Source of the DNA: Acetobacter cibinongensis
GTDB taxonomy: Bacteria; Pseudomonadota; Alphaproteobacteria; Acetobacterales; Acetobacteraceae
Length of the DNA stretch: 53,418 bases
Direction of reading: 5' to 3'
Assembly (NCBI RefSeq): GCF_000963925.1
Contig: NZ_BAMV01000012.1
Coordinates: forward strand, 1 to 53,418
Positions 8,938 to 19,115 of the stretch are shown piece by piece; within the stretch, counting starts at the first letter, position 1; every line of letters begins with the position of its first letter. A program made the position numbers and the translations under genes. The notes under the pieces are model-generated. The model saw only the letters and a list, made by a program, of their open reading frames with translations, was not told where the DNA came from and ran no database searches.

Positions 8938-8984
8938 AAAAAAGAGCGCTAGCCAACCCGTGCATGAGCCAACAGCGCCTTTTT
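8938..8984. terminator. Probable bidirectional terminator
   Basis: An A run, AGAGCGCT, a loop of about 22 bases, AGCGCC and a T run lie between the convergent helicase and cold-shock genes. The stem is short and bulged, so the call is moderate. Confidence 0.5.
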
Positions 8985-9029
8985 ATGCATGAACAGGGCG
9001 CTTACAGAACCCTGTTTCCGCAGCAAACC

Positions 9030-9233
9030 TTACAGAGGTTTGAGTTCTGTAGCGGCAACTTTACCGCGCTCTGTCACGAGCTCGTAAGCAATCTTTTCGT
9101 TTTCGTTCAGTCCACGCAGGCCTGCGGCTTGCACAGCTGTGATATGCACGAAAACATCTTTACCACCATCGTCCGGAGCGATGAAACCAAAACCTTTGGT
9201 GGCATTAAACCATTTGACTGTACCGGTAGGCAT
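9030..9233 (-). CDS. Cold-shock domain protein, CspA family
   Basis: 67 residues from the ATG at 9233, the usual CspA length. The nucleic-acid-binding motifs [15 protein letters not shown] (RNP1) and DVFVHITAV (RNP2) are intact. A longer frame reaching 9293 adds 20 residues unlike the family and is rejected. These small beta-barrel proteins bind single-stranded RNA or DNA and act as RNA chaperones, not always in the cold. It lies 126 bases downstream of the dienelactone hydrolase gene on the same strand, leaving room for its own promoter and a leader. Confidence 0.95.
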   Translation of the reverse strand: MPTGTVKWFNATKGFGFIAPDDGGKDVFVHITAVQAAGLRGLNENEKIAYELVTERGKVAATELKPL

Positions 9234-9359
9234 AGGCGGGTAACTTCCCTGATAATCTCCTGCCGGACAACCATATGACCGGCTACAGGACACCCTATCC
9301 GGTCACGATGCAGAGTGAATGTCAATCAAAATGCCATCGTGAGGCCGGATTAAAAAATT

Positions 9360-10025
9360 TCAAACCCGTAAATGGGACTCCAAAAACGCAATGCTGCGCT
9401 GCTGCGCAAGAGCATAGGCATCCGGGTTGAAAGACGGCCGGGCAGCACAACCAAATCCGTGCTGGGCGTCATCATACACAAAAATTTCAATACCTGGCTG
9501 GGCGTCCCGTATGGCGGTCACGTCCATATGAGGAATACTATGGTCTTCCCCGCCAAAATGCAGCTCTACCGGGCAGTTGGGAGTCTGGTTGCGGGCGGCC
9601 GCAATGCCTGCCCCGTACCACCCAACAGCAGCGGTAAATATGTCTAGTTTACATGCAGCTTCCCACGCGAGCGTTCCGCCCCAGCAGTAACCAATAATGC
9701 CTATTTTTTTATGCTTCAGGGCCAAGGCTGATGCCGTCAGATCGAGCAAAGTTTTTTCAAGCGGGATCTGGGCGCGGAGGGCAATCCCTGCGTCAACACC
9801 GGCTCTATCGTACCCTAAAACGGTATCTGGTGCGGCACGGTCAAAGAGCGCCGGCGCAATGACATGAAAACCCTGCGCAGCAAACTCATCGCACACAGCG
9901 CGGATATGGTCATTTACGCCAAATATCTCCTGTAGCACCACAAGAGCGTAGGGGTTTTGCTGCCCTGCTTCATATGCTGAGAAGCGATGACCATCCTGTG
10001 CGGTCAGGGTAATAATCTGGCCCAT
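9360..10025 (-). CDS. Dienelactone hydrolase family protein
   Basis: 221 residues with the alpha/beta-hydrolase fold of the dienelactone hydrolase family. The nucleophile is a cysteine in GYCWGG (C114). The supporting E33 (QEIFG), an aspartate in HFGGEDHS and a histidine in DDAQHGFGC complete the usual site. Family members open dienelactones in chlorocatechol breakdown, but most genomic copies have other, unknown ester substrates, and no catechol genes are nearby. AGAAGGAG precedes the ATG at a good distance. The gene is divergent from groES, separated by the CIRCE region. Confidence 0.9.
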   Translation of the reverse strand: MGQIITLTAQDGHRFSAYEAGQQNPYALVVLQEIFGVNDHIRAVCDEFAAQGFHVIAPALFDRAAPDTVLGYDRAGVDAGIALRAQIPLEKTLLDLTASALALKHKKIGIIGYCWGGTLAWEAACKLDIFTAAVGWYGAGIAAARNQTPNCPVELHFGGEDHSIPHMDVTAIRDAQPGIEIFVYDDAQHGFGCAARPSFNPDAYALAQQRSIAFLESHLRV

Positions 10026-10081
10026 GTTCTGCGACTCCTTCTGCGGAAAAATGACACCTTAAAGAAAGTTTTCCACGTTTC

Positions 10082-10110
10082 TTGACACTGCGGGAGGACA
10101 AACCTATCTC
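10082..10110 (+). promoter_or_regulatory. Putative sigma-70-type promoter of groESL
   Basis: TTGACA at 10082-10087 and TATCTC at 10105-10110 are separated by 17 bases. They lie immediately upstream of the CIRCE operator, the usual order for HrcA-repressed promoters. Confidence 0.55.
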
Positions 10111-10115
10111 CTATT

Positions 10116-10142
10116 CTAGCACTCCCGGGGTGGGAGTGCTAA
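10116..10142 (+). promoter_or_regulatory. CIRCE operator (HrcA binding site)
   Basis: The two arms TAGCACTC and GAGTGCTA are separated by 9 bases, almost exactly the CIRCE consensus; only the outermost base of the left arm differs. In alphaproteobacteria HrcA binds this site and represses groESL until heat shock. hrcA is not in the window. Confidence 0.93.
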
Positions 10143-10237
10143 CGCAACGCGGCGTTTGTGACGCGCGGTAAAAGCAGGTGGTGTCGCTTCCAATACAAGG
10201 GCGCCACCGCAGCAAAAGAAATGTGGAGCGATCCATA

Positions 10238-10531
10238 ATGACGAAGTTTCGTCCTTTACACGACCGAGTAGTCGTTCGTCGTCTCGAAAGCGAAGAAAAG
10301 ACAATCGGCGGCATCATTATTCCTGACACAGCCAAAGAAAAGCCTATGGAAGGCAAAGTGGTTGCTGTTGGTCCGGGTGCGCGCAACGAACAGGGCCAGA
10401 TTGTTGCCCTGGACGTTAAAGCTGGCGACACCATCCTGTTCGGCAAATGGTCCGGCACGGAAGTGAAGATCGACGGTGAAGACCTGCTGATCATGAAAGA
10501 AAGCGACATTCTGGGCATTATTTCTGCCTGA
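10238..10531 (+). CDS. groES: Co-chaperonin GroES
   Basis: 97 residues, the standard GroES length. It begins [17 protein letters not shown] and has the mobile loop [18 protein letters not shown], which contacts GroEL through the IIIP region. The seven-subunit ring caps the GroEL chamber. Upstream in-frame codons (from 10178) encode sequence unlike the family, so the start is set at 10238, where a GGAG ribosome site precedes. groEL follows after 54 bases, forming the classical operon under CIRCE control. Confidence 0.98.
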   Translation: MTKFRPLHDRVVVRRLESEEKTIGGIIIPDTAKEKPMEGKVVAVGPGARNEQGQIVALDVKAGDTILFGKWSGTEVKIDGEDLLIMKESDILGIISA

Positions 10532-10543
10532 GTGACGCGCTGA

Positions 10544-12226
<1,683 letters not shown>

Positions 12227-12290
12227 GTCCATTTCCCTACCCTGCCGGGAGGGGCCATTACGGTGGCCTTTCCTTGCAGGCGGGAAGCGC

Positions 12291-12329
12291 AAAAAAGGCG
12301 AGTGCTCCTTCGGGAGCCTCGCCTTTTTT
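12291..12329 (+). terminator. Terminator after groEL
   Basis: AAAAAAGGCGAG and CTCGCCTTTTTT form a perfect outer stem, with a GCTCC-TTCG-GGAGC inner hairpin and a T run. It also reads well on the minus strand, so it may serve cysE as well. Confidence 0.92.
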
Positions 12330-12396
12330 GTTTGTGGGATAGAACGGCTCTGACAGAATTAAAGAGGAGAGAGCCTCTCTTTCACCCCTTTATTCG

Positions 12397-13251
12397 TCAA
12401 ATAATGTAATCTATTGGCGGCAGCATCTGGTCCATGGTCAAAGCGGGCATTCCCGTGTGCCGTGTGCCAACCTTTCGGGCTGGGTTACCGACGACCGTTG
12501 TAAAGGGAGGCACGGCTTCCAGCACAATAGAGCCCGCCCCCACTTTAGCGCCCTCGCCCAAGGTAATGTTGCCCAGAACCTTGGCTCCGGCACCAATCAA
12601 CACCCCTCTGCAAACTTTGGGGTGACGGTCTCCGGTATGCTTGCCTGTCCCGCCCAGGGTAACACCCTGCAGAATGGACACATCATCCTCAATAATACAC
12701 GTCTCACCCACCACAATGCCGGTCCCGTGGTCAAACAGGATTCTCCGGCCCAACCGGGCTGCGGGGTGAATATCAACGCCAAAGAGTTCTGATGCACGGC
12801 TCTGCAAATGCAGGGCCAGGTGTCGCCGTCCGGCTTTCCATAACCAGTGCGCTACGCGGTAGCTTTGCACAGCGTGAAAGCCTTTAAAGAACAAAAACGG
12901 CGTAACATAGTCTGGGCAGGCAGGGTCACGCTCACGAATGGCCACCATATCTGCTGCCGAAGCATAGACTATTTCCGGTTGTGCCTCGAACCCTTCAGAC
13001 ACCAGTTCCGTCAGGGCATCTGCCGCCACAGAGCGATCACCAAGTTTGCGGCCGATCAGCGCCGCCAACGCAGATGCAAAGTCAGAATGGCTACGAATAC
13101 CGGTTGCCAGTAGCCCTTTCACAAGAGGGTCATGACAAACGCAGGCCTGAGTGGCCATTTGCTCCCACAACACGGAAAGTTGTGAGGCGCACAAAGCACT
13201 ATCTGCATCGAAATGGCGTGATTGCACCGGGAGCGTTTGTGCTTTTTGCAT
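12397..13251 (-). CDS. cysE: Serine O-acetyltransferase
   Basis: 284 residues from the ATG at 13251, where AGAGGG lies upstream; an in-frame extension to 13374 overlaps the ubiH end and is rejected. The N-terminal helical domain is followed by a left-handed beta-helix of hexapeptide repeats. DHGTGIVVGETCIIEDD and the loop LGGTGKHTGDRHPK carry the active-site histidines and the serine/acetyl-CoA site. The enzyme makes O-acetylserine for cysteine synthesis and usually forms hexamers. It follows the ubiH-like gene by 40 bases on the same strand and may share its transcript. Confidence 0.93.
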   Translation of the reverse strand: MQKAQTLPVQSRHFDADSALCASQLSVLWEQMATQACVCHDPLVKGLLATGIRSHSDFASALAALIGRKLGDRSVAADALTELVSEGFEAQPEIVYASAADMVAIRERDPACPDYVTPFLFFKGFHAVQSYRVAHWLWKAGRRHLALHLQSRASELFGVDIHPAARLGRRILFDHGTGIVVGETCIIEDDVSILQGVTLGGTGKHTGDRHPKVCRGVLIGAGAKVLGNITLGEGAKVGAGSIVLEAVPPFTTVVGNPARKVGTRHTGMPALTMDQMLPPIDYII

Positions 13252-13291
13252 AAGCAACCCTCTTTGAAAAATACGGATTAAAACGGGCCGG

Positions 13292-14542
13292 TTACAGCCC
13301 CATAGCGTGGCGTACAAAGGCTTTGCGCAAAGCAGGTAGACGATGAACACTGGCAATACCCAGATCCCGCGCAAGGCGGATCACGGGGTTATTGTTACTG
13401 AATAGTCTATCAAGGGTGTCCGTGGCAGCGAGCATCAACATATTGGCCGGGCGGCACCGGGCCTGATACCGCGCGAGCAGTGCGGGTGACCCGAAATCTT
13501 CGCCTTTATGGTGTGCTGCAATCAGGATCTCACTTAACGCAATGATATCCCGAAACCCAAGGTTGAGCCCCTGCCCTGCTATGGGGTGAATACCATGAGC
13601 CGCATCCCCAACCAGCAACAGGCGCGTATCGGTGTAGCGCTGGGCATATTGAGCTGAGAGCGGATACGTCCAGCGGCGGCCAACAGGGGTTACTTTACCC
13701 AGACGGGTGTTACCCATGCGGCGCTCTATCTCACGCGCAAAAACATCATCTGGCAGCGCGGCAAAACGCTCTGCGGTGCCGTCCTTGTCGCTCCAGACGA
13801 TAGCAGACAGATAGGGGTGATTCTCCGTGCCTGTCATGGGAAGTTGGGCGAAGGGACCTGCGGGCAAAAAGTGCTCCAGAGCACCGTTATCGTGCGGAAA
13901 TTCATGAGCAATGGCGCAAACAATGGCAGTCTGGCCATAAGAGAGCTTGGTCAGGGGAATACCAGCCTCTGACCGAAGCTTACTTTTTCTGCCGTCTGCC
14001 GCCACAACCAGAGCCGCGTTAAAGACACGGCCATCGTTCAGGCGGATAGTTGCACCCTCTGCTTTGCGCTCCACCTTGGCTTCAGCAGGGGAAAGCACGC
14101 TCAGGGTTGGGTACATATGCAGCGCTTCGTTCAAGGCTACACGCAAGGCACGGGCTTCAGCCATCCACCCAAAAGGCTGGCTGGCATCTTCACGGGTAAA
14201 CTCAAGAAAGAGCGAAGACGCAGGCTCGCCTGGTCGCCCGTCTGTTACCAGAATTTCTTCAATCGGGCAGGACTCCAGCGGGAGCAACTCCCACACCCCT
14301 GCTTCTTCCAGAAGGGTTTTTGGGCCTGCTGCAATAGCATAGGCCCTGCCGTCAAAATCCGGATGCTCCATGGGAGCAAGGGGGGCCTTGTCCACAATAG
14401 CAACGCGAATACCTTCTCTGGCCAAGCGGCAAGCAAGCGTTGCGCCAACAGGGCCCGCCCCGATAACGCAGACATCAACATCCGGCACCTGCGAGCTTGC
14501 AGACATGCTGTCCGACACGGTGGATGCAGGAGAAGCAACCAT
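13292..14542 (-). CDS. ubiH: FAD-dependent ubiquinone-biosynthesis hydroxylase, UbiH/UbiF/Coq6 family
   Basis: 416 residues from the ATG at 14542, nine bases after AAAGGA; an ATG three codons upstream sits too close to that site. VIGAGPVGATLACRLAREG binds FAD and GDAAHGIHPIAGQGLNLGFRD is the second FAD motif typical of UbiH/Coq6 monooxygenases. By family it hydroxylates the aromatic ring of the ubiquinone precursor at the membrane. Which ring position it modifies cannot be read from sequence alone, so the symbol is a family-level choice. It is upstream of cysE and divergent from the P-II gene. Confidence 0.87.
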   Translation of the reverse strand: MVASPASTVSDSMSASSQVPDVDVCVIGAGPVGATLACRLAREGIRVAIVDKAPLAPMEHPDFDGRAYAIAAGPKTLLEEAGVWELLPLESCPIEEILVTDGRPGEPASSLFLEFTREDASQPFGWMAEARALRVALNEALHMYPTLSVLSPAEAKVERKAEGATIRLNDGRVFNAALVVAADGRKSKLRSEAGIPLTKLSYGQTAIVCAIAHEFPHDNGALEHFLPAGPFAQLPMTGTENHPYLSAIVWSDKDGTAERFAALPDDVFAREIERRMGNTRLGKVTPVGRRWTYPLSAQYAQRYTDTRLLLVGDAAHGIHPIAGQGLNLGFRDIIALSEILIAAHHKGEDFGSPALLARYQARCRPANMLMLAATDTLDRLFSNNNPVIRLARDLGIASVHRLPALRKAFVRHAMGL

Positions 14543-14759
14543 GGTTTTCATTCCTTTATGCACACGGTCCGGCAGGCGGGATTGTCTGCACTGGGCCAGA
14601 AAGAGATGTTCTTTTATCTTATCTCTCCAGAAAGCCCAGAGAAGGAGGCTCGTCAACGCCTGAAAAGTCTGGCATATTGATATCGAAATGAATTACAGTT
14701 CATGCGGCTGGTCTCTCTGACCCATGCCGTATGCGACAGGCAGAAGGAACACAGCCCAG

Positions 14760-15098
14760 ATGCAGCTGGTGACCGCTATTATAAAACCCTTCAAGCTTGA
14801 CGACGTGCGTGAGGCTCTGGCACCGCTTGGTATTCAGGGGCTTACCGTATCCGAGGTCAAAGGTTTTGGTCGTCAGAAAGGGCAGACTGAAATTTACCGT
14901 GGCGCAGAATACCGCATCAGCTTTCTCCCTAAAATCAAGGTTGAGGTTGCTGTGTCTGACGCGCTGGTGGATCAGGTCATTGAAGCCATGCTGAACGCCG
15001 CACACACGGGCAAAATTGGCGATGGCAAGATTTTTGTGAGCGAACTGACACGCGTTATCCGTATTCGTACGCGCGAGACGGGGGACGAGGCGCTTTAA
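14760..15098 (+). CDS. glnK: P-II nitrogen regulatory protein (GlnB/GlnK)
   Basis: 112 residues from the ATG at 14760; codons upstream of it (from 14724) are not P-II-like. The T-loop GQTEIYRGAEY contains Y51, the uridylylation site, and the B- and C-loop motifs KIGDGKIFV and VIRIRTRETG are intact. P-II trimers sense 2-oxoglutarate, ATP/ADP and glutamine and control AmtB and nitrogen enzymes. The glnK symbol is favoured because amtB lies downstream, but the two are separated here by about 2.5 kb holding a foreign-looking gene pair, so glnB cannot be excluded. Confidence 0.93.
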   Translation: MQLVTAIIKPFKLDDVREALAPLGIQGLTVSEVKGFGRQKGQTEIYRGAEYRISFLPKIKVEVAVSDALVDQVIEAMLNAAHTGKIGDGKIFVSELTRVIRIRTRETGDEAL

Positions 15099-15287
15099 AG
15101 GTAAAGCACCTCTTGTCTCTGCGCTCTATTTCCCATGAGCTTGCAGCTTATTAAAGGCTTTTTTAACTATCTCGATCTATTCAAGGCTTTTCCTTTTAAA
15201 AAGAGAGAATTAGCCTTGATATCTGCGCTATTCGGCAAAATCTTTCCTCTATGCTAATCTCACTCCGTATGGATTTGAGGGCATAAA

Positions 15288-16094
15288 ATGACTTTCCGTT
15301 CTGCTGCAATTACAATGGTTTATAATGAGAGCGTATTTTTACCAGTATGGTTAGATTATTACGGCAAAAACCTAGGTTATGACAATCTCTACATAATAGA
15401 CCATGGTTCAGATGACGGATCGACCGTTAGGATCCCGGGAAATATCATAAAAATACCTCGAGATAACTTTGATGATGTTATACGGACTTCTTTTATTAAT
15501 AACTTACATACGTCACTCTTAAATTATTTTGACTGCGTTATTTACACAGATTGTGATGAATATCTCGTTCCGCGCCCCGACCGCTATAATAGCCTAGCGT
15601 CATACCTCAAGCACCAACCTCATGGTAACGTGGTGCGTGCTGTGGGAGTGGACGTCATGCCCCACGCGCTAGGCCTTCCCCCTGTCAATTTTTCACACGA
15701 CATTCTACCTCAGCGTCCACATGGCTTTATTACTCCATGGGAGTCTAAGCCTCTGGTGGCTAAAACACCCCCGCACTGGACCCCTGGCTTTCACAACTGT
15801 GACGCACCCTCTATTCTAGATGAGGACTTGTGGCTTTTTCATCTCAAGCATTGTGATCAGAAGCGCGCCCTCTCCCGCCTTAATTTGACACGTTCAATGA
15901 CCTGGAGCGAACAAGGTGCGGCCTTTGGACACCATCAGCGCTACCGGGACGAGGATATGTTGCAGCTTATGCAGACGCTTATAGAGCAGCAGGAACGCGA
16001 TACCCTGGGCACGCTACCTCTTACACATATGCTTGCTCATGGTGAGACCAGTAAACTCAGACGTATTCCAGACATGTTCTTACAATGTCTATGA
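15288..16094 (+). CDS. Glycosyltransferase, GT2/GT92-like (Glyco_tranf_2_4 type)
   Basis: 268 residues. The N-terminus TMVYNESVFLPVWLDYYGK and LYIIDHGSDDGS is the nucleotide-sugar-binding start of this GT-A family, and DCDEYL (D88, D90) is the metal-binding DxD-type motif. The C-terminal half is rich in His and Trp (GFHNCDAP, WLFHLKHCDQKR), as in GT92-like enzymes. No membrane segment or signal is seen, so it should act in the cytosol on a nucleotide sugar. Base composition is visibly AT-richer than the neighbours. It overlaps the next gene by 10 bases, so the two are translationally coupled. The acceptor is unknown. Confidence 0.78.
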   Translation: MTFRSAAITMVYNESVFLPVWLDYYGKNLGYDNLYIIDHGSDDGSTVRIPGNIIKIPRDNFDDVIRTSFINNLHTSLLNYFDCVIYTDCDEYLVPRPDRYNSLASYLKHQPHGNVVRAVGVDVMPHALGLPPVNFSHDILPQRPHGFITPWESKPLVAKTPPHWTPGFHNCDAPSILDEDLWLFHLKHCDQKRALSRLNLTRSMTWSEQGAAFGHHQRYRDEDMLQLMQTLIEQQERDTLGTLPLTHMLAHGETSKLRRIPDMFLQCL

Positions 16095-17527
16095 CGGCTT
16101 CAAAGGATGCATCCGTGACAATTACCTACCCTGCCCTCCAAGTCGGCCTGACAAATCAGAAGATTGCTTTGATCGGCCTCGTCTTCAAGGCGCAGCGTGA
16201 GAACACACCCTTTTCTCTGCCTGACATGGTTTCTTTCCGACCACAGGACGGTCAACACGAAGTCTGCGACTTCGCTCAAGTATACCAGAAATCTGTCTTT
16301 GAGGCTCTCCTGAAAGCTTTTTCTATTCCTTACACACCTGGTCCTGCTCAGGCAGACGCAACACTGGTTGATGGGTGGCAATGTTTTTGGGAGGGAGCGG
16401 ACCGCTGGGGAGAGGCCGGACGAGCGGGCAAGGCATCATGGACCAACCTGACTGCACAGATTATAAGGCATCTGCGCCCGGTACCTATGCTAGCGGATTT
16501 TGCGGACCTTTTACGAGCTAAATTAGACAACAACAATATTCGCCACGTGCTGCAGTTACGTATAGAAAACGACTGGCAAGGATACTCGCGTGACGTACTT
16601 CCAACTTTTGCAGGGCAGAATGAAGAGTATTGCCCGCCTTTTCTGGACATTGTCAGAAAAGCTCAAACCACATGGGGTGCCGACTTTAAAAAAGCTTATG
16701 TTCTGAGTGATGAGACTTGTCTACCTGTTCCTAAAGAGACAATCCGCGAGCATACTTTTAAAGAGCTAGGTGTCGAGCTTTTTTGGAAATCAGATTTTCT
16801 CCCACAAGAAACTTTCAAGTCTAATCTTGTGTCTTCCATGCTAGACTTTGAAATTGCCGTGCATGCGCCATTTTTTGCAGGGAACAGCCGCTCCACTTTT
16901 GCTGGTTTCGTTTCGTTTGAAAAATTCTGCCGGACTGGCCAGATGCCCAAGCATCATTATATTTATAATATTCCCGGCCAAGGTTTAGGCTTACGCCACG
17001 ACAACGGTGCCATGATGGTACCTGAACAGGCAACAGACCGCCTTTATGGGCATGAACCGCTTATCCCTGTGCATCGGGGGGATTTACAGTGGCCTCTCAG
17101 CCTGACAGCGCACATAGCGTGCCTGGGTGACTTTACGAGTGAAACCCAAATGCTGCACGGCATACCATCTGGAGACCTTGCCTTTGACACAGCAGGGATT
17201 GGCGGGAGATGTGTGGAAGGCTTCCAGATCACTAGCGCAGGCCTGCCTCTTCCCTTTGAATACCGAGCAAGAGATGTGGATGGCCACCAAACATCGTGGA
17301 TGCCACATGATCATTTTTGCGGTTCCAAAGGCCAGAGCCGTCCTTTAACGGGTTTTGCTGTCCGTTTAACCGGGCCTGCTTTTCTTACCACCGACTGTTT
17401 TTACGCAGGACGATTTGAAGGGCAGCGGGATGCGCTGACGGCGGAGAACGGAGCTTGGTGTAGCGCTGGATACGGGCAGAAACTAGTTGGAATGCACATA
17501 CTGTTCCGCCCCAAAGGATTGACCTGA
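16085..17527 (+). CDS. O-fucosyltransferase-like protein with three C-terminal ChW-like repeats
   Basis: 480 residues. The N-terminal part (about 20-285) looks like the GDP-fucose O-fucosyltransferase/NodZ GT-B group: FSLPDMVSF, then LQLRIENDW (R159, E161, D163), AYVLSDE, and DFEIAVHAPFFAGNSRSTF (254-272), the pattern that closes the donor site in that family. Residues 338-384, 388-429 and 432-475 form three repeats ending G.G..L.GF.I, resembling ChW (clostridial hydrophobic W) repeats; they may bind glycan. A second ATG at 16091 is possible. It is coupled to the upstream glycosyltransferase and together they separate glnK from amtB. Family placement is by eye; donor and acceptor are unknown. 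Confidence 0.6.
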   Translation: MSMTASKDASVTITYPALQVGLTNQKIALIGLVFKAQRENTPFSLPDMVSFRPQDGQHEVCDFAQVYQKSVFEALLKAFSIPYTPGPAQADATLVDGWQCFWEGADRWGEAGRAGKASWTNLTAQIIRHLRPVPMLADFADLLRAKLDNNNIRHVLQLRIENDWQGYSRDVLPTFAGQNEEYCPPFLDIVRKAQTTWGADFKKAYVLSDETCLPVPKETIREHTFKELGVELFWKSDFLPQETFKSNLVSSMLDFEIAVHAPFFAGNSRSTFAGFVSFEKFCRTGQMPKHHYIYNIPGQGLGLRHDNGAMMVPEQATDRLYGHEPLIPVHRGDLQWPLSLTAHIACLGDFTSETQMLHGIPSGDLAFDTAGIGGRCVEGFQITSAGLPLPFEYRARDVDGHQTSWMPHDHFCGSKGQSRPLTGFAVRLTGPAFLTTDCFYAGRFEGQRDALTAENGAWCSAGYGQKLVGMHILFRPKGLT

Positions 17528-17664
17528 CAAAAACCATTATTTGTGAGATCTTGAGATATTCGTTGCGCAAAGGCTACGAACAGAACTGAAAACGTGGTAT
17601 TCCCTTCCCAATGTAGATGTTTCTGCCACAAAAGCGGCAGTGTAACAGGGGAGAATACGAATCC

Positions 17665-19059
17665 ATGACCTCACGGTCTTGCATGGTTCCGTCTGCAAAG
17701 GGCGGTTTGAACAGGCAGGCAGTAGGCGCAGTGCTGGCTGGCACAGTGCTACTTCTGCCGTCCGGACTGGCCCACGCGGCCGATGCCGCCCCCGCCATTG
17801 ATAGTGGTGACACAGCTTGGATGTTGATGAGCACGGCGCTTGTGCTCATGATGACCATACCTGGCCTTGCCCTGTTTTATGCTGGCATGGTGCGCAAGAA
17901 AAACGTTCTTGCAACCCTTATGCAGTCTTTTGCCCTCTGCTGCATCATGTCCATTGTGTGGATGGTTGCGGGCTATTCTCTTGCCTTTACCACTGGGTCT
18001 CCCTGGATTGGTGGGCTCTCGCGGCTGTTTTTGAACGGCTTGGGTGCGCATATTCATAATGGGGCGGATATTGGCTTTACGCTGGGGGCAGATTCCCCCA
18101 ACGCTACGACCATGACTATTCCTGAGAGCATCTTCATGATGTTCCAGATGACCTTTGCCATCATTACGCCTGCACTTATTTCGGGTGCCTATGCTGAACG
18201 TATGAAGTTCAGCGCCATGTGCGTTTTTTCCATTATCTGGTCACTGACCGTTTATGCCCCTATTGCCCACTGGGTATGGAGCCCTATCGGCTGGCTGGCA
18301 GGTTTGGGTACTGCTGATTTTGCCGGTGGCACCGTTGTGCATATCAATGCAGGTATCGCGGGCTTAGTGTGCGCCTTGGTACTGGGCCGCCGCAAAGGCT
18401 TCGGGCAGGATGATCTGGCCCCGTTCAACCTGACATATGCAATTATTGGTGCGTCTCTCCTGTGGGTAGGCTGGTTTGGCTTCAATGCCGGGTCTGCGGT
18501 CGGGGCCAATGGCCGTGCTGGCATGGCCATGGCCACAACCCAGATTGCCGCTGCTGGTGCCGGCGTGGCCTGGATGCTGGTTGAGTGGCTACGCTCTGGC
18601 AAACCAACCGTACTGGGTGTGATTTCAGGTGCTGTTGGCGGGTTGGTTGCCATAACACCTGCTGCCGGTTTTGTTCTGCCGGGCAGTGCCCTGATTATCG
18701 GGTTGATTACCGGCGTCATCTGCTACTGGAGTGCAACGTCTCTCAAACACCTGCTGGGCTATGACGATAGCCTTGATGCCTTCGGGGTGCATGGCGTAGG
18801 CGGTATTGTCGGGGCGCTTCTTACTGGTATTTTCGCCTATGGCCCGCTCTCTGCGACAGACGCAAACCCAACCGGCGTTGTCGGGTCGCTTCACCAACTT
18901 ATGGTGCAGAGTGAAGCCGTGCTGGTGACTATTCTTTGGTGTGGTGCCGTCTCCTTCGTGCTTCTGAAGGTGATCGACATGACAATCGGTCTGCGCGTCA
19001 CGCAGGATCAGGAACTGGAAGGGCTGGATATGTCCTTGCACGGCGAACGTATTAACTAA
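17665..19059 (+). CDS. amtB: Ammonium transporter AmtB
   Basis: 464 residues from the ATG at 17665, preceded by AGGGGAG; the frame opens earlier, at 17617, without a ribosome site. A signal-like N-terminus (VLAGTVLLLPSGLAHA) is followed by eleven or so hydrophobic segments. The family landmarks GLALFYAGMVRKKNVL, GGTVVHINAG (first pore His) and FGVHGVGGIVGALLTG (second pore His) are intact. Trimers conduct ammonium across the inner membrane and are gated by GlnK. The gene is usually directly behind glnK; here a glycosyltransferase pair intervenes. Confidence 0.96.
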   Translation: MTSRSCMVPSAKGGLNRQAVGAVLAGTVLLLPSGLAHAADAAPAIDSGDTAWMLMSTALVLMMTIPGLALFYAGMVRKKNVLATLMQSFALCCIMSIVWMVAGYSLAFTTGSPWIGGLSRLFLNGLGAHIHNGADIGFTLGADSPNATTMTIPESIFMMFQMTFAIITPALISGAYAERMKFSAMCVFSIIWSLTVYAPIAHWVWSPIGWLAGLGTADFAGGTVVHINAGIAGLVCALVLGRRKGFGQDDLAPFNLTYAIIGASLLWVGWFGFNAGSAVGANGRAGMAMATTQIAAAGAGVAWMLVEWLRSGKPTVLGVISGAVGGLVAITPAAGFVLPGSALIIGLITGVICYWSATSLKHLLGYDDSLDAFGVHGVGGIVGALLTGIFAYGPLSATDANPTGVVGSLHQLMVQSEAVLVTILWCGAVSFVLLKVIDMTIGLRVTQDQELEGLDMSLHGERIN

Positions 19060-19070
19060 GACTATCATTC

Positions 19071-19106
19071 GCCATATGCCGCTCTTATCTATGAGCGGCA
19101 TATGGC
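19071..19106. terminator. Perfect 14-bp hairpin between convergent genes
   Basis: GCCATATGCCGCTC and GAGCGGCATATGGC are separated by 8 bases, just after the amtB stop and facing the end of the yeiH-like gene. There is no T run, so termination may be Rho-assisted, or the hairpin may protect RNA ends. Confidence 0.6.
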
Positions 19107-19115
19107 TCTTGCGTA

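Noticed and set aside
9234..9293. N-terminal extension of the cold-shock protein
   Set aside because: The added 20 residues are unlike any CspA, and the ATG at 9233 gives the standard length.
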